Below are positions 45,659 to 54,183 of a DNA stretch of 64,000 nt, in pieces. How positions within the stretch are numbered: position 1 is the first letter of the stretch; each line of letters starts with the position of its first letter. Made by a program: the position numbers and the translations under genes. The DNA is from Pseudomonas nabeulensis. Its GTDB lineage: Bacteria > Pseudomonadota > Gammaproteobacteria > Pseudomonadales > Pseudomonadaceae. Location of the stretch: positions 1-64,000 of the forward strand of contig NZ_QUZT01000008.1 in the NCBI RefSeq assembly GCF_004682045.1, read 5' to 3'. Below the pieces are notes generated by a model. It was not told the DNA's origin and did no database searches. It saw nothing but the letters and a program-made list of their open reading frames with translations.

Positions 45659-46627
45659 TCAGCCCTTGAACCGTGCCAGCAACCAAAGAAAATACGGCGC
45701 GCCAATCACCGCCGTGAGCACCCCGGCGGGAATCTCGCTCGGCGCGATCAACGTGCGGCCCAGCGTGTCGGCCAGCACCAGCAATAGCGCGCCGATCACC
45801 ATCGCTGCCGGCAGCAGGTATTGGTGATGCCCGCCCACTAACCTGCGCGCCATATGCGGTGCGACCAGGCCGATAAAGCCAATCGGGCCGATCACGCCCA
45901 CCCCCAAACTGGTGAGCAATACCGCACACGCCATCGCCCACCAACGCGTGGGGGTCAGCGCAGTGCCCAAGCTGTGCGCGGCCTCATCGCCCAGGGCAAT
46001 CAGGTTCAGCGGCTTGGCCAGACACAGCCCCAGCGGAATCAGTGCGAGGAACGGCAATACCAGCGCCACATGGTGCCAGTTGCGGCTCCACAGGCTCCCC
46101 GTGAGCGCGAGCAACGCGGTGTTGATATCCAACGGGTGGGACAGGATCAAAAACTCGGTGACGCTGGACAAGGTCACCGCAATCGCCACCCCGGACAACG
46201 CAAAGCGCACCCCGGAAAAACTCACGCCGCTGTTGTACAACGCCAGCAGCAACGCACCGCCGGCACCGCCCAGGCACGCCACCAGTGGCAGCCAGGCAAT
46301 CGGCAGCTGCGGCCAACTGATAATCGCCACGGTCAGCGCCAGGCCTGCGCCCTGGGTCACGCCGAGGATTTCCGGCGAGGCCAGCGGGTTACGGATCACG
46401 CCCTGCACAATCGCCCCGGCGAGGCCGAAGGCGGCGCCGGCGAGGATCGCGATCAGGCTACGCGGCAGGCGGTGGTTCCATACTTCAAAATCGAGGGCAT
46501 CGTGGGCCAGCAGGCGCTCCAACACGGTGCCGGGCGTGAGCCACACGGTGCCGGCGCTGAGGCTGATCAGCGTGGCCAGCAGCAACAAGGCCAGCAGCAG
46601 AGACAGGCGCAAGTGTGGACGGATCAT
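45659..46627 (-). CDS. Iron-siderophore ABC permease, FecD-like
   Basis: 322-residue FecCD-family membrane protein with about ten helices. Family motifs RLPRSLIAILAGAAFGLAGAIVQGVIRNPLASPEILGV and GPIGFIGLVAPHMAR are seen. The ATG at 46627 overlaps the stop of the upstream permease by 4 bp (ATGA); the frame extends much further but only as a shadow of that gene. It pairs with the other permease to form the channel. Confidence 0.93.
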   Translation of the reverse strand: MIRPHLRLSLLLALLLLATLISLSAGTVWLTPGTVLERLLAHDALDFEVWNHRLPRSLIAILAGAAFGLAGAIVQGVIRNPLASPEILGVTQGAGLALTVAIISWPQLPIAWLPLVACLGGAGGALLLALYNSGVSFSGVRFALSGVAIAVTLSSVTEFLILSHPLDINTALLALTGSLWSRNWHHVALVLPFLALIPLGLCLAKPLNLIALGDEAAHSLGTALTPTRWWAMACAVLLTSLGVGVIGPIGFIGLVAPHMARRLVGGHHQYLLPAAMVIGALLLVLADTLGRTLIAPSEIPAGVLTAVIGAPYFLWLLARFKG

Positions 46628-47613
46628 AGGGCGCGCCTGGCGAGAAAGAGGAAGAACGGTGCGCCAATCAACGCAGTTACCACACCCGCCGGAGTCTCCA
46701 CCGGGAAAGCCACGGCGCGGCTGAGCAGGTCGGCGCCCAGTACGATCACTGCGCCCAAGGTAGCGCTCAGCGGGATCAACCAGCGGTAGTCGTTGCCGAG
46801 AAACTGACGAAGGATATTCGGCGCGATCAACCCGACAAACCCAATCGGCCCCACCGCGCAAACACTCGCCCCTACCAGCAACAGACTGGCGATAAACACC
46901 TGCAAGCGCAGGCTGGCAATGCCCACGCCCAAGGAGCGTGCGGCATCTTCGCCGAGGTTGATCAGGTTCAAACGCGGCGCACACCACAGCGCCCACAGGC
47001 CACCGATCAGGGTGCACGGCCAGAGCAGTTGCACCTGTGCCGCGCCGACATTGGCCAGCGAACCGGCCAGCCAATTCAGTACGCTTTGCGCCTGGGCTTC
47101 GACCAGAATCACCGTGAGCCGGGTCAACGCTGCACACAACGCCGCAACCGCCACCCCGGCCAACACCAACCGGCCCTGAGCCGTGGTCGGCGACCACGCG
47201 CCGCCGAGGCTGAACACCGTGACCCAGGCCAACGCGCCGCCCAGGCAGGTCATCAGCAACGCGCCACCGGCAAACGGTGGTGCGACCAAACCGGTCGAGA
47301 ACAACGCCAGGCCCAACGCTGCCCCCGCCGTCACACCAAACAGCGATGGCGAGGCCAGACGGTTACGGGTGATGCCCTGCATCAGCGCACCGGCCAGCCC
47401 CAGGCAAGCACCGACCAGCGCCGCACACACAGCACGCGGCACGCGCAGCTGCGCGACGATATAAGCCATATTGCCGCCCACGCTGCCCTGATGGATCAGG
47501 CCATTCCACGCGTCCGATGCGGTGATCGTAAACGGCGACCAGCTATACAGCGAAAACCAGAACAACCCGGCCCCCAGCAGCACAATGCCGACGGCGGCGA
47601 AACAACGCTGCAC
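46624..47613 (-). CDS. Iron-siderophore ABC permease, FecC-like
   Basis: 329-residue FecCD-family permease. Motifs: RVPRAVCAALVGACLGLAGALMQGITRNRLASPSLFGVTAGAALG and GPIGFVGLIAPNILR. First hydrophobic segment at 5-25. It begins 2 bp after the stop of the binding protein gene and overlaps the next permease by 4 bp, so the four genes are one operon. Confidence 0.93.
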   Translation of the reverse strand: MQRCFAAVGIVLLGAGLFWFSLYSWSPFTITASDAWNGLIHQGSVGGNMAYIVAQLRVPRAVCAALVGACLGLAGALMQGITRNRLASPSLFGVTAGAALGLALFSTGLVAPPFAGGALLMTCLGGALAWVTVFSLGGAWSPTTAQGRLVLAGVAVAALCAALTRLTVILVEAQAQSVLNWLAGSLANVGAAQVQLLWPCTLIGGLWALWCAPRLNLINLGEDAARSLGVGIASLRLQVFIASLLLVGASVCAVGPIGFVGLIAPNILRQFLGNDYRWLIPLSATLGAVIVLGADLLSRAVAFPVETPAGVVTALIGAPFFLFLARRAL

Positions 47614-47615
47614 GC

Positions 47616-48536
47616 TTATTGGCTCAATACAGCTTTGCCGCCTTTAAGAATCGCCAGCGCATCTTCGGCGATCTGCTCCGAGGCCAGCACGCCACGGTTG
47701 CGCGCCCAGCTGTCGCCGTCGACTTCGGCGACGTGCTGGTTACGCACGGCGCCGAGTACTTGCCACAGCGGCTGCTTGCTCCAGGCATCGACAATGCTCG
47801 GGCGGCGGTAATGGCCGACCAGCAACCAGCCCGGGTCCAATGCCAGCAGTTGTTCCAGGCTGACGAATTCGGTGGGCGCGGCGTTGGCGCGTACCGAGGG
47901 CACTTTCAGGCCGATGGCCGTCAGCACGCTACCGGCATAGGAATCCGGGCCGTGCACGGAGAAGCTGTCTTCACGGGCGACGCCGAACAACACGCTGGCG
48001 CCTGCGGGGATCTGCTGGGCAATGGTTTTCAGGTTGTTGCGGTTTTTCTGGATACGCGCTTCCATCTGCGGGCTTTTGCCCAGCGCCTTGCCGATCAACT
48101 CGGCGGATTTGAGGCTGCCCTCGTAGTCCTCACCGCGCGACGGCAGCAACAGGGTCGGCGCGATGCTCGCCAAGTCGCTGTACAAGGCTTGGTGACGGTT
48201 AAGGTCGGCCACGATCAAATCCGGTTTGAGCCGGGCGATTTCCTCGATGCTCGGCTGCGAACGCAGGCCCACGGATTTCCATTGGCCGATGGCCTGGCGC
48301 ACACGGGGCAAGACGCGGTTCGCATCGCCGTCATCGGCAGCGCCTACTGGGGTCACGTCAACGGCGGCGAGGCTGTCGAGAAAGGAGAATTCCAACACCA
48401 CCACGCGCTTGGGCGCATCGGGCAGATGCACGGCATGTTGGCCGTCATTGAGGTCGATGGGGGCCGCGTTTAGTACGCTTGAAGAGAACGCCAGCAGGCA
48501 GGCAGCAAGAGTGGGGATGGAGCGCAACATTCGCAT
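47616..48536 (-). CDS. Iron-siderophore periplasmic binding protein, FecB-like
   Basis: 306-residue exported binding protein. Signal peptide 1-24. The body shows PKRVVVLEFSFLDSLAAVDVTPVG, SIEEIARLKPDLIVADLNRH, and KPDLI-type helical linker features of the FecB/BtuF family. GAGG lies 8 bases before the ATG at 48536. First gene of the fecBCDE-like operon. A Fur-like site and a GC-rich hairpin lie upstream. Confidence 0.92.
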   Translation of the reverse strand: MRMLRSIPTLAACLLAFSSSVLNAAPIDLNDGQHAVHLPDAPKRVVVLEFSFLDSLAAVDVTPVGAADDGDANRVLPRVRQAIGQWKSVGLRSQPSIEEIARLKPDLIVADLNRHQALYSDLASIAPTLLLPSRGEDYEGSLKSAELIGKALGKSPQMEARIQKNRNNLKTIAQQIPAGASVLFGVAREDSFSVHGPDSYAGSVLTAIGLKVPSVRANAAPTEFVSLEQLLALDPGWLLVGHYRRPSIVDAWSKQPLWQVLGAVRNQHVAEVDGDSWARNRGVLASEQIAEDALAILKGGKAVLSQ

Positions 48537-48560
48537 GACAAGGACCTCGGCGTTGAAACA

Positions 48561-48581
48561 CCCCGGCTAGACAGGCCGGGG
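48561..48581 (-). promoter_or_regulatory. GC-rich hairpin in the fecB-like leader
   Basis: CCCCGGC-N7-GCCGGGG. On the minus strand it lies between the Fur-like site and the fecB-like start and could act as an attenuator or RNA stabiliser. Confidence 0.4.
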
Positions 48582-48620
48582 AAAACGGCGGGTACTATTC
48601 CATATTGGGGCGGTGTGATC

Positions 48621-48639
48621 AAAAGACATTCTCATTAAG
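48621..48639 (-). promoter_or_regulatory. Fur box candidate upstream of the siderophore ABC operon
   Basis: On the minus strand it reads TTAATGAGAATGTC, sharing the AATGAGAAT core of Fur sites; about 11 of 19 consensus positions match. Confidence 0.5.
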
Positions 48640-48696
48640 AGGCGAGTGTGAGCGCAGGTTTGTCAGTTAAGGCAACAAAGAGGTGACGCCATTCTT

Positions 48697-48829
48697 GTAG
48701 TGAGCGGGCTTGCCCCGCGCTGGGTGGCGAAGCCGCCCTAAACCCAGGCACCTCGGTTTTTCAGTTAGGCCGAGTTGTATGGATTTGGGGCGGCTTCGCC
48801 ACCCAGCGCGGGGCAAGCCCGCTCACTAC
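48697..48829. repeat. REPIN, GTAGTGAGCGGGCTTGCCCC type, 133 bp
   Basis: Inverted relative to 39914-40046. A lone REP half (GGCAAGCCCCCTCCCACA) follows at 48843-48860. Confidence 0.9.
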
Positions 48830-48893
48830 AGAGGCCATCTTTGGCAAGCCCCCTCCCACACTGATCTCCATTCACAGTGGGATCGGTGTTTGG

Positions 48894-51284
48894 TTAGAAA
48901 TCGACGGTGGCCGACAGCAGGTAAGTACGCGGTGTCGACAAGGTCAGCCCCGGCTCGCTGTCATCCGACGCGCCGGCCGAGCTCCAGTAGCGTTTGTCTG
49001 CCACGTTCTCCACATTCGCCCGCAGGGTCACGTGTTTGTCGTCCACCTTGAACCCGTAGCGTGCACCGACGTCGATGCGGTTCCAGGCGTCGATTTCCTT
49101 GACGTTGGACTGGTCCAGGTACTGCGAGCTGGAATAGATGCCACGGCTGGTCAGGGTCAGGCCTTCCAGGCCCGGCACGTCCCATTCGGCACCCAGGTTG
49201 ACGTTGTACTTGGGCGTGGCCGGTGCGCGGTTGCCGTCCCAAGCGCCGTTGGTGGTGTCCTTGAGTTTGCTGTCGATGTACATCACCCCGCCCAGCAGGC
49301 GCACGTTCTTGAGCAGTTCGCCGAATACGCTCAACTCCGCACCGGTGTTCTGGCGCTTGCCGTTGGGGCCGAACAGCTGCGTGGTGGCGTTGGTTTCATA
49401 AGCCGGCTGTTTGATGCGGAACACGGCGGCGGTGACGGCAAAGGTGCCAGCGTCGTATTTGGCGCCCACTTCCACCTGGCGGCTGATGAAGGGCGGGAAG
49501 ATCTGGTCTTCGTTGCGCGAGGTGGACGGCGCGATCTTGCCCTGGCTCAAGCCTTCCATGTAGTTGGCGTACAGCGACAGCTTGTCGGTGGCCTTGAACA
49601 GCAGGCCGCCGGAGGGCGAGACTTTTTCTTCGTCGTAGCCGGTGTCGCCTTTGATGCCGTTGTTCCAGTCCGTCACCTTGACCCGCTGCCAGCGCGCACC
49701 CAGGGTCAACAGCAGGCGGTCGTCGAAAAAGCCCAGGGTGTCGGACAAGGCCACGCCGCTGAATTTGTTTTCGGTGTAGACCTTGGCGTCCTGGCGCGTC
49801 GCGGTCGACGGCGTTGGAGTTTGCACCGGGTCATACAGATTGCTCGGTGCCGCCGCATAACGGGCGCCGCCGTTGGTGAAGTCCATGTCGAAGTAGCTGG
49901 CCGCCAGGTTGACCTCATGGCTGACCGACCCGGTATGGAACCAGTTGCGCACACCGGCGTTGTAGGTGCGCACATTTTCATCCCGGGTGAAGTCCCGCGG
50001 CGACACGCTGAAATTGCCCGCAGCATTGGTCACGGAAACCGCATGGCGCAGGAAGTCGTGGTTGCTTTTACGTGCGCCGAAACCGCCGTACAACATGACG
50101 GAATCGCTCAGATCATATTCAGCATTGACCGTACCAAAGGTGTCCTTGGTGCGCGCCTTGCTCCAGGACTGCGCATAGTTGCGGCGCACATCGTTGGCAC
50201 TCGGCACCGGCGCGGCAGCGGCGACCTGCACGCGTTCCTGGGGCGCATCGGTGTCGCGTTCGGTGTGGCCGATATCGGTGGACAGGCGCAAGCGCTCACC
50301 GCGGAAATCCAGGCCCAGCACGGCCATTTCGCGGTCGACGCTCTGGTGGTCCCATTCGGTGTTGCCGGACTGTTTCACGCCGTTGAAGCGCAGGCCGAAT
50401 TGATTGTCTTCGCCAAACCGTCGCCCTACGTCCACCGCGCCGCCGGCCTGACTTTCGGAGGCCCAGGTGCCGGTGAATGAGGTGATGTCCTTGTCGGTGG
50501 CACGCTTGGGCACCACGTTGATCCCACCGCCCACGCTGCCCCGTGGCGAGATGCCGTTGATCAACTGGGTCGGGCCTTTGAAGATGTCGACGCGGTCGGC
50601 CATTTCCATATCGATGGTGTAGGTCGGCAGCACGCCATACAGGCCGTTATAGGACACATCACTGTTGAACAGGCTGAACCCCCGGATGGTGAACTGCTCG
50701 TAGCGCCCACCGGCCGGGTTGGTGGCGCGCACCGAGGGGTCGCTGGCGATCAGGTCGCCGAGGGTGCGGGCCTGCTGGTTTTTCACCGCGTCCTGGGTGT
50801 AGGTGGTCATGCTGAACGGGGTTTCCATAAAGTCCCGCGTGCCCAGCAGGCCTTGGTTGCCACGCCGCGCCACCTGGCCACCGGCGTAGGTGTCGCCGTC
50901 ATACAGGCCGGTGGTGCCGAGGATCGATGTCGGTGCCAGTTCCAACGTACTGCCGTCCGGCACTGGCACCAGCATGTAGGCCTGGTCGCCCATGGGTTGC
51001 AATTGCAGACCGGAGCCCTGCAACAAGCGGGCAAAGCCCTCCTCCACGCCGTACTCACCGGACAAGCCACTGCTGCTGCGCCCGCTGACCAGCGCCGGGT
51101 CCACCGACAGATTGACCCCCGCCAAACCGGCAAACCGGGTAAGCGCCGCACTCAGGCTGCCGGCTGGCACCTGGTAACTGCGGCGGGCGGCGGCGTCTTC
51201 GGCAAAGCTGACAGTGGCGAAAAACGGACTGGCACTGAGGCTCAGCAGCAGGCTCAGTTTGAGCAAGGGGCGTACGACGGGCAT
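48894..51284 (-). CDS. TonB-dependent siderophore receptor with STN domain
   Basis: 796-residue outer-membrane receptor. Signal peptide 1-28, then an STN (secretin/TonB short N-terminal) domain at about 45-105 (PAGSLSAALTRFAGLAGVNLS ... FARLLQGSGLQL). The plug is at about 150-260 (SMTTYTQDAVKNQQARTLGDLI, TIRGFSLFNSDVSYNGL, VDIFKGPTQLINGISPRGSVGG). The beta-barrel ends at ...TYLLSATVDF with a terminal aromatic residue. FpvA/FoxA-like ferri-siderophore family. STN domains usually signal to an anti-sigma factor, but none is adjacent. It is transcribed away from the LysR region, 357 bp after the fecB-like gene, and may serve the adjacent ABC system. Confidence 0.93.
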   Translation of the reverse strand: MPVVRPLLKLSLLLSLSASPFFATVSFAEDAAARRSYQVPAGSLSAALTRFAGLAGVNLSVDPALVSGRSSSGLSGEYGVEEGFARLLQGSGLQLQPMGDQAYMLVPVPDGSTLELAPTSILGTTGLYDGDTYAGGQVARRGNQGLLGTRDFMETPFSMTTYTQDAVKNQQARTLGDLIASDPSVRATNPAGGRYEQFTIRGFSLFNSDVSYNGLYGVLPTYTIDMEMADRVDIFKGPTQLINGISPRGSVGGGINVVPKRATDKDITSFTGTWASESQAGGAVDVGRRFGEDNQFGLRFNGVKQSGNTEWDHQSVDREMAVLGLDFRGERLRLSTDIGHTERDTDAPQERVQVAAAAPVPSANDVRRNYAQSWSKARTKDTFGTVNAEYDLSDSVMLYGGFGARKSNHDFLRHAVSVTNAAGNFSVSPRDFTRDENVRTYNAGVRNWFHTGSVSHEVNLAASYFDMDFTNGGARYAAAPSNLYDPVQTPTPSTATRQDAKVYTENKFSGVALSDTLGFFDDRLLLTLGARWQRVKVTDWNNGIKGDTGYDEEKVSPSGGLLFKATDKLSLYANYMEGLSQGKIAPSTSRNEDQIFPPFISRQVEVGAKYDAGTFAVTAAVFRIKQPAYETNATTQLFGPNGKRQNTGAELSVFGELLKNVRLLGGVMYIDSKLKDTTNGAWDGNRAPATPKYNVNLGAEWDVPGLEGLTLTSRGIYSSSQYLDQSNVKEIDAWNRIDVGARYGFKVDDKHVTLRANVENVADKRYWSSAGASDDSEPGLTLSTPRTYLLSATVDF

Positions 51285-51295
51285 TAGCGGAAGCT

Positions 51296-51314
51296 CTCAA
51301 TGATGTTCACTTAC
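51296..51314 (-). promoter_or_regulatory. Weak Fur box candidate at receptor start
   Basis: CTCAATGATGTTCACTTAC matches 11 of 19 Fur consensus positions and lies 12 bp before the receptor start codon. Confidence 0.35.
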
Positions 51315-51365
51315 CTGGAATGACCGGTGACGCGCAAAAAAGGGACAGGGCTTTCCGATTATTTT

Positions 51366-52286
51366 TCAGATCCCGCCAAATACCTCGGCCTGCTGCCCGG
51401 CCATTTCCAGCAGCGCGTCCACCACCACGCGCACCTTGGGCTGCATGTAGCGGGTGTGTGGCCAGATCACGTGGATCGGCATGGTTGCCCCTGCATGCTC
51501 ATCCAGTACCGTCACCAGCGCGCCGCTGCGCAGATGTTCGGCCACCAGCCACGTGGGCAATTGGCACAGGCCACCGCCATCGAGGGTGGCGCACAGCATC
51601 ATCTCGCCGTCGCCGAACTCATGGCGCACGCGTATTTCCTGTTCCTCTACCGCGCCCTTGGCGTTCCTGAGCAGCCAGGTCTTACGCAGGCCAATACGCC
51701 AGCCAATGATGCAGTCGTGAATCAGCAGGTCTGCCTTGTTCACCAACGGCGGTGATGTGCGCAGGTACTGGGGTGCGGCGCAGATCACCAGGCGCTGTTC
51801 GCCGAGACGACGGGCGACCAGTTCCGGATCGTCCTTGAGCTCGCCGATACGCACCGCCAGGTCGATGCCCTCGTCGATCATGTCGACCTTGCGCTCGCCG
51901 AACGTGAGGGTCAGGTCCAGTTGCGAATACCGACCCGCCAACGCGATCAGCAACGGCGCGATATGCCGGCGACCAAACGCGGCAGGCAGGTCGATCCGCA
52001 AACGGCCCTTGGGCTCGGCCACACCGCTGAGAAAGCTGCCCTCGACGCCGCGCAATTCCTCCATAACCCGCAGGCAACTGGCCAGGTACACCTCGCCTTC
52101 GTGGGTCAGGCTCAATTTGCGCGTGCTGCGGTGCAGCAACTTGATACCCAGCCGCTGCTCCAGGCGCGTAACACTCTTGCCCACCGCCGAACTGGTGACC
52201 CCCAGTTGCAAGGCGGCGGCCGTGAAGCTGCCCAGTTGGGCGGCCAGGATAAATTCAGGGATGCCGTCGAATTGCAGGGTTTCCAT
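51366..52286 (-). CDS. LysR family transcriptional regulator
   Basis: 306-residue regulator. Helix-turn-helix at about 5-65 (IPEFILAAQLGSFTAAALQLGVTSSAVGKSVTRLEQRLGIKLL, by position); effector domain from about 90 (GRLRIDLPAAFGRRHIAPLLIALA). The ATG at 52286 has GGAG 6 bases upstream. It is divergent from a SnoaL-like gene 134 bp away, its likely target. Confidence 0.88.
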   Translation of the reverse strand: METLQFDGIPEFILAAQLGSFTAAALQLGVTSSAVGKSVTRLEQRLGIKLLHRSTRKLSLTHEGEVYLASCLRVMEELRGVEGSFLSGVAEPKGRLRIDLPAAFGRRHIAPLLIALAGRYSQLDLTLTFGERKVDMIDEGIDLAVRIGELKDDPELVARRLGEQRLVICAAPQYLRTSPPLVNKADLLIHDCIIGWRIGLRKTWLLRNAKGAVEEQEIRVRHEFGDGEMMLCATLDGGGLCQLPTWLVAEHLRSGALVTVLDEHAGATMPIHVIWPHTRYMQPKVRVVVDALLEMAGQQAEVFGGI

Positions 52287-52419
52287 CATCGTCTCCGCCA
52301 GTGGGTGCGTCGATTCTAGCCTGACAGGATCAACTGAGCGTCTTTTTACCCCATTAATCAAACCTCAACGCTGGAATAAGCTAGGCGTCACTTTTTAACG
52401 ACCGTCCCAGCGAGGTCTT

Positions 52420-52854
52420 ATGCACACCGATCTGAACCGTCTTGTCAGCCTGGAAGCCATCCGCACCCTGCGCATGCGCTACTGCCATCACCTGGACGCC
52501 AACCGCATGGACGCGCTGGCGCAGTTATTTACCGAAGACGCCGTGTGCCATGTCGCCGGTGCTGGATGGACCGGCCGCGACGCGATCAAGGCCGGACTGT
52601 CCCAGGCCTTTATCGACTTCGATACCGAACAACGTGGCCAGTACCCGTTCCTGCATGCCGTGTCCAACCACTGGATCGAGATGCTCGACGACGACCACGC
52701 CGAAGGTCGTTGCTACCTCACCGACTGGGTCACCCAGCGCCCGGCCGGGGAAAACCCGTTGCTGCTGCTGGGCGTGTACGTCGATGAATATCGCCGCGTC
52801 GACGGCGAATGGCTGATCAGCCACACGCGCCTGGACGTGGTGTGGCCGTCCTGA
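52420..52854 (+). CDS. SnoaL-like (NTF2-fold) protein
   Basis: 144-residue protein of the SnoaL_4 type. Seen are AIRTLRMRYCHHLDANRMDALAQLFTEDAVCHV and FLHAVSNHWIEMLDDDHAEGRCYLTDWV, with the pocket His residues typical of polyketide-cyclase or dehydratase-like proteins. The reaction is unknown. It is under probable control of the divergent LysR gene. Confidence 0.87.
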   Translation: MHTDLNRLVSLEAIRTLRMRYCHHLDANRMDALAQLFTEDAVCHVAGAGWTGRDAIKAGLSQAFIDFDTEQRGQYPFLHAVSNHWIEMLDDDHAEGRCYLTDWVTQRPAGENPLLLLGVYVDEYRRVDGEWLISHTRLDVVWPS

Positions 52855-52876
52855 ATTTTCATCACTGACGGAACGC

Positions 52877-52984
52877 ATGCAGCACAATTGGCCTCTGGCC
52901 GACGTTGATCGTGCGGCGTTTTATGGCATCGAGGGGAGCCCGACGCGAGGGTACACGGACTATTCGGTTGCATCGCAAGGCTGA
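52877..52984 (+). CDS. Possible small ORF after SnoaL gene
   Basis: 35 codons, from MQHNWPLADVDRAAFYGI to YSVASQG, with GGAA about 5 bases before the ATG. No family is recognised. It could be a fragment left by deletion or a chance frame. Confidence 0.25.
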   Translation: MQHNWPLADVDRAAFYGIEGSPTRGYTDYSVASQG

Positions 52985-53016
52985 AGCACTGTCCTTGATG
53001 TTGATCACCATTGAAA

Positions 53017-53281
53017 TGTGGGAGGGGGCTTGCCCCCGATGAGGGAGTGTCAGTTGATGCATCTGTAACTGACACACTGTCATCGGGGGCAAGCCCTAAT
53101 GCCTGTCAGTTAAGGGAAACACTGTACTTGTGGCGAGGGAGCTTGCTCCCGCTGGGCCGCGAAGCGACCCCAAAAATGGGACTGCTACGCAGTCCAGCGG
53201 GAGCAAGCTCCCTCGCCACAGGTTACTTTTCACCCTTACTATTTCTTAACTGACTGGCATTAGGGCAAGCCCCCTCCCACA
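53017..53281. repeat. REPIN (GGGGGCTTGCCCCC type) interrupted by a MITE
   Basis: Removing the element and one copy of the 10-bp duplication leaves 89 bp, the exact length of the intact copies at 20522 and 24122. Confidence 0.9.
53097..53262. mobile_element. 166-bp MITE with IS4-like ends carrying a REPIN (copy B)
   Basis: Ends TAATGCCTGTCAGTTAAG (53097-53114) and CTTAACTGACTGGCATTA (53245-53262), inverted with one mismatch. A perfect 10-bp duplication GGGCAAGCCC flanks it (53087-53096, 53263-53272). The centre (53130-53219) is a 90-bp REPIN of the RAYT-flanking family. Same length as copy A at 28899. Confidence 0.88.
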
Positions 53282-53400
53282 TGTCCCGCATTTGAATCCC
53301 GGGCACTAAAGGCTTCACCCCGCAACCGATCGCGGCTAACCTTGGGCACCGGCCAAGCCTGCGCTTGCCGAACACAATGATTTCGGAAGCCTGTGCCCCC

Positions 53401-54183
53401 ATGGATATTTCTTCGACACCTCCCTCGCCCGCCAGCAACAAGGAAAATGCCGGTGGGCGCGTCCAGGTCATCGACCGTTCGATTGTGCTGCTGCGCACCC
53501 TCGCCGGCCTCAAGCACGGCGCCAGTGCGCTGGATCTGGCGCGCTTGACCGGTATCGACCGCACCACCATTCACCGCCTGCTCAAGACCCTCACCCACTG
53601 GAGCCTGATCGAATCCCAGGGCGGCACTTATCGCATCGGCCCGGAGTGCCTGATCTACTCGGCGGCCTATCTGAACCGCCTGAACCTGCGCAAGATCGCC
53701 CTGCCCTACGCCATCGAATTGCAACGGGTGATCGGCGAGCGCCAGGCAATTGTGTCGCTGTCGGTGCCGGTGGGCGATCAGGTGGTGTTGATCGAGCGCA
53801 TGTGGACACCCACCACGCCGCTCAATGTGATTGTCGACCTGGCCGACCAGTTTCCCATCGACGGCAGCCCCAGTGGTCGCGCCGTCCTCGCCACTTACAG
53901 CGATGCGGCGGCCCAGGCGATCCTCGGCGAGGCGCGTCATGCCAAGGCACTGCCCGCGTTGGAGCTGATCCGCAGCCAGCAGGACTTCGCCTTCGGCCAC
54001 GGTGAGTTCAAGCCGGGGCTGTCGTCGGTGGCGTTTCCGATTCGGGTCGAGGCCGGCCAGGCGATTGGCGCGGTGGTCGTCGCCGGGTTGGAGATGGAAG
54101 ACGAAACCCATCCGGGATCGTCCCTGGCCAGCCATGTGCGCCGCGCCTGTGAAGGCATCGCGGCGCAGTTGGGCAACCTCTAG
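53401..54183 (+). CDS. IclR family transcriptional regulator
   Basis: 260-residue regulator with a winged helix-turn-helix at about 25-85 (QVIDRSIVLLRTLAGLKHGASALDLARLTGIDRTTIHRLLKTL, by position) and an IclR effector domain (about 95-255). The start at 53401 has GGAAG upstream; an ATG at 53377 is possible. It converges on the acyl-CoA ligase, with the stops sharing CTAG at 54180-54183. It is the only regulator of the cluster to its right and its likely controller. Confidence 0.88.
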   Translation: MDISSTPPSPASNKENAGGRVQVIDRSIVLLRTLAGLKHGASALDLARLTGIDRTTIHRLLKTLTHWSLIESQGGTYRIGPECLIYSAAYLNRLNLRKIALPYAIELQRVIGERQAIVSLSVPVGDQVVLIERMWTPTTPLNVIVDLADQFPIDGSPSGRAVLATYSDAAAQAILGEARHAKALPALELIRSQQDFAFGHGEFKPGLSSVAFPIRVEAGQAIGAVVVAGLEMEDETHPGSSLASHVRRACEGIAAQLGNL

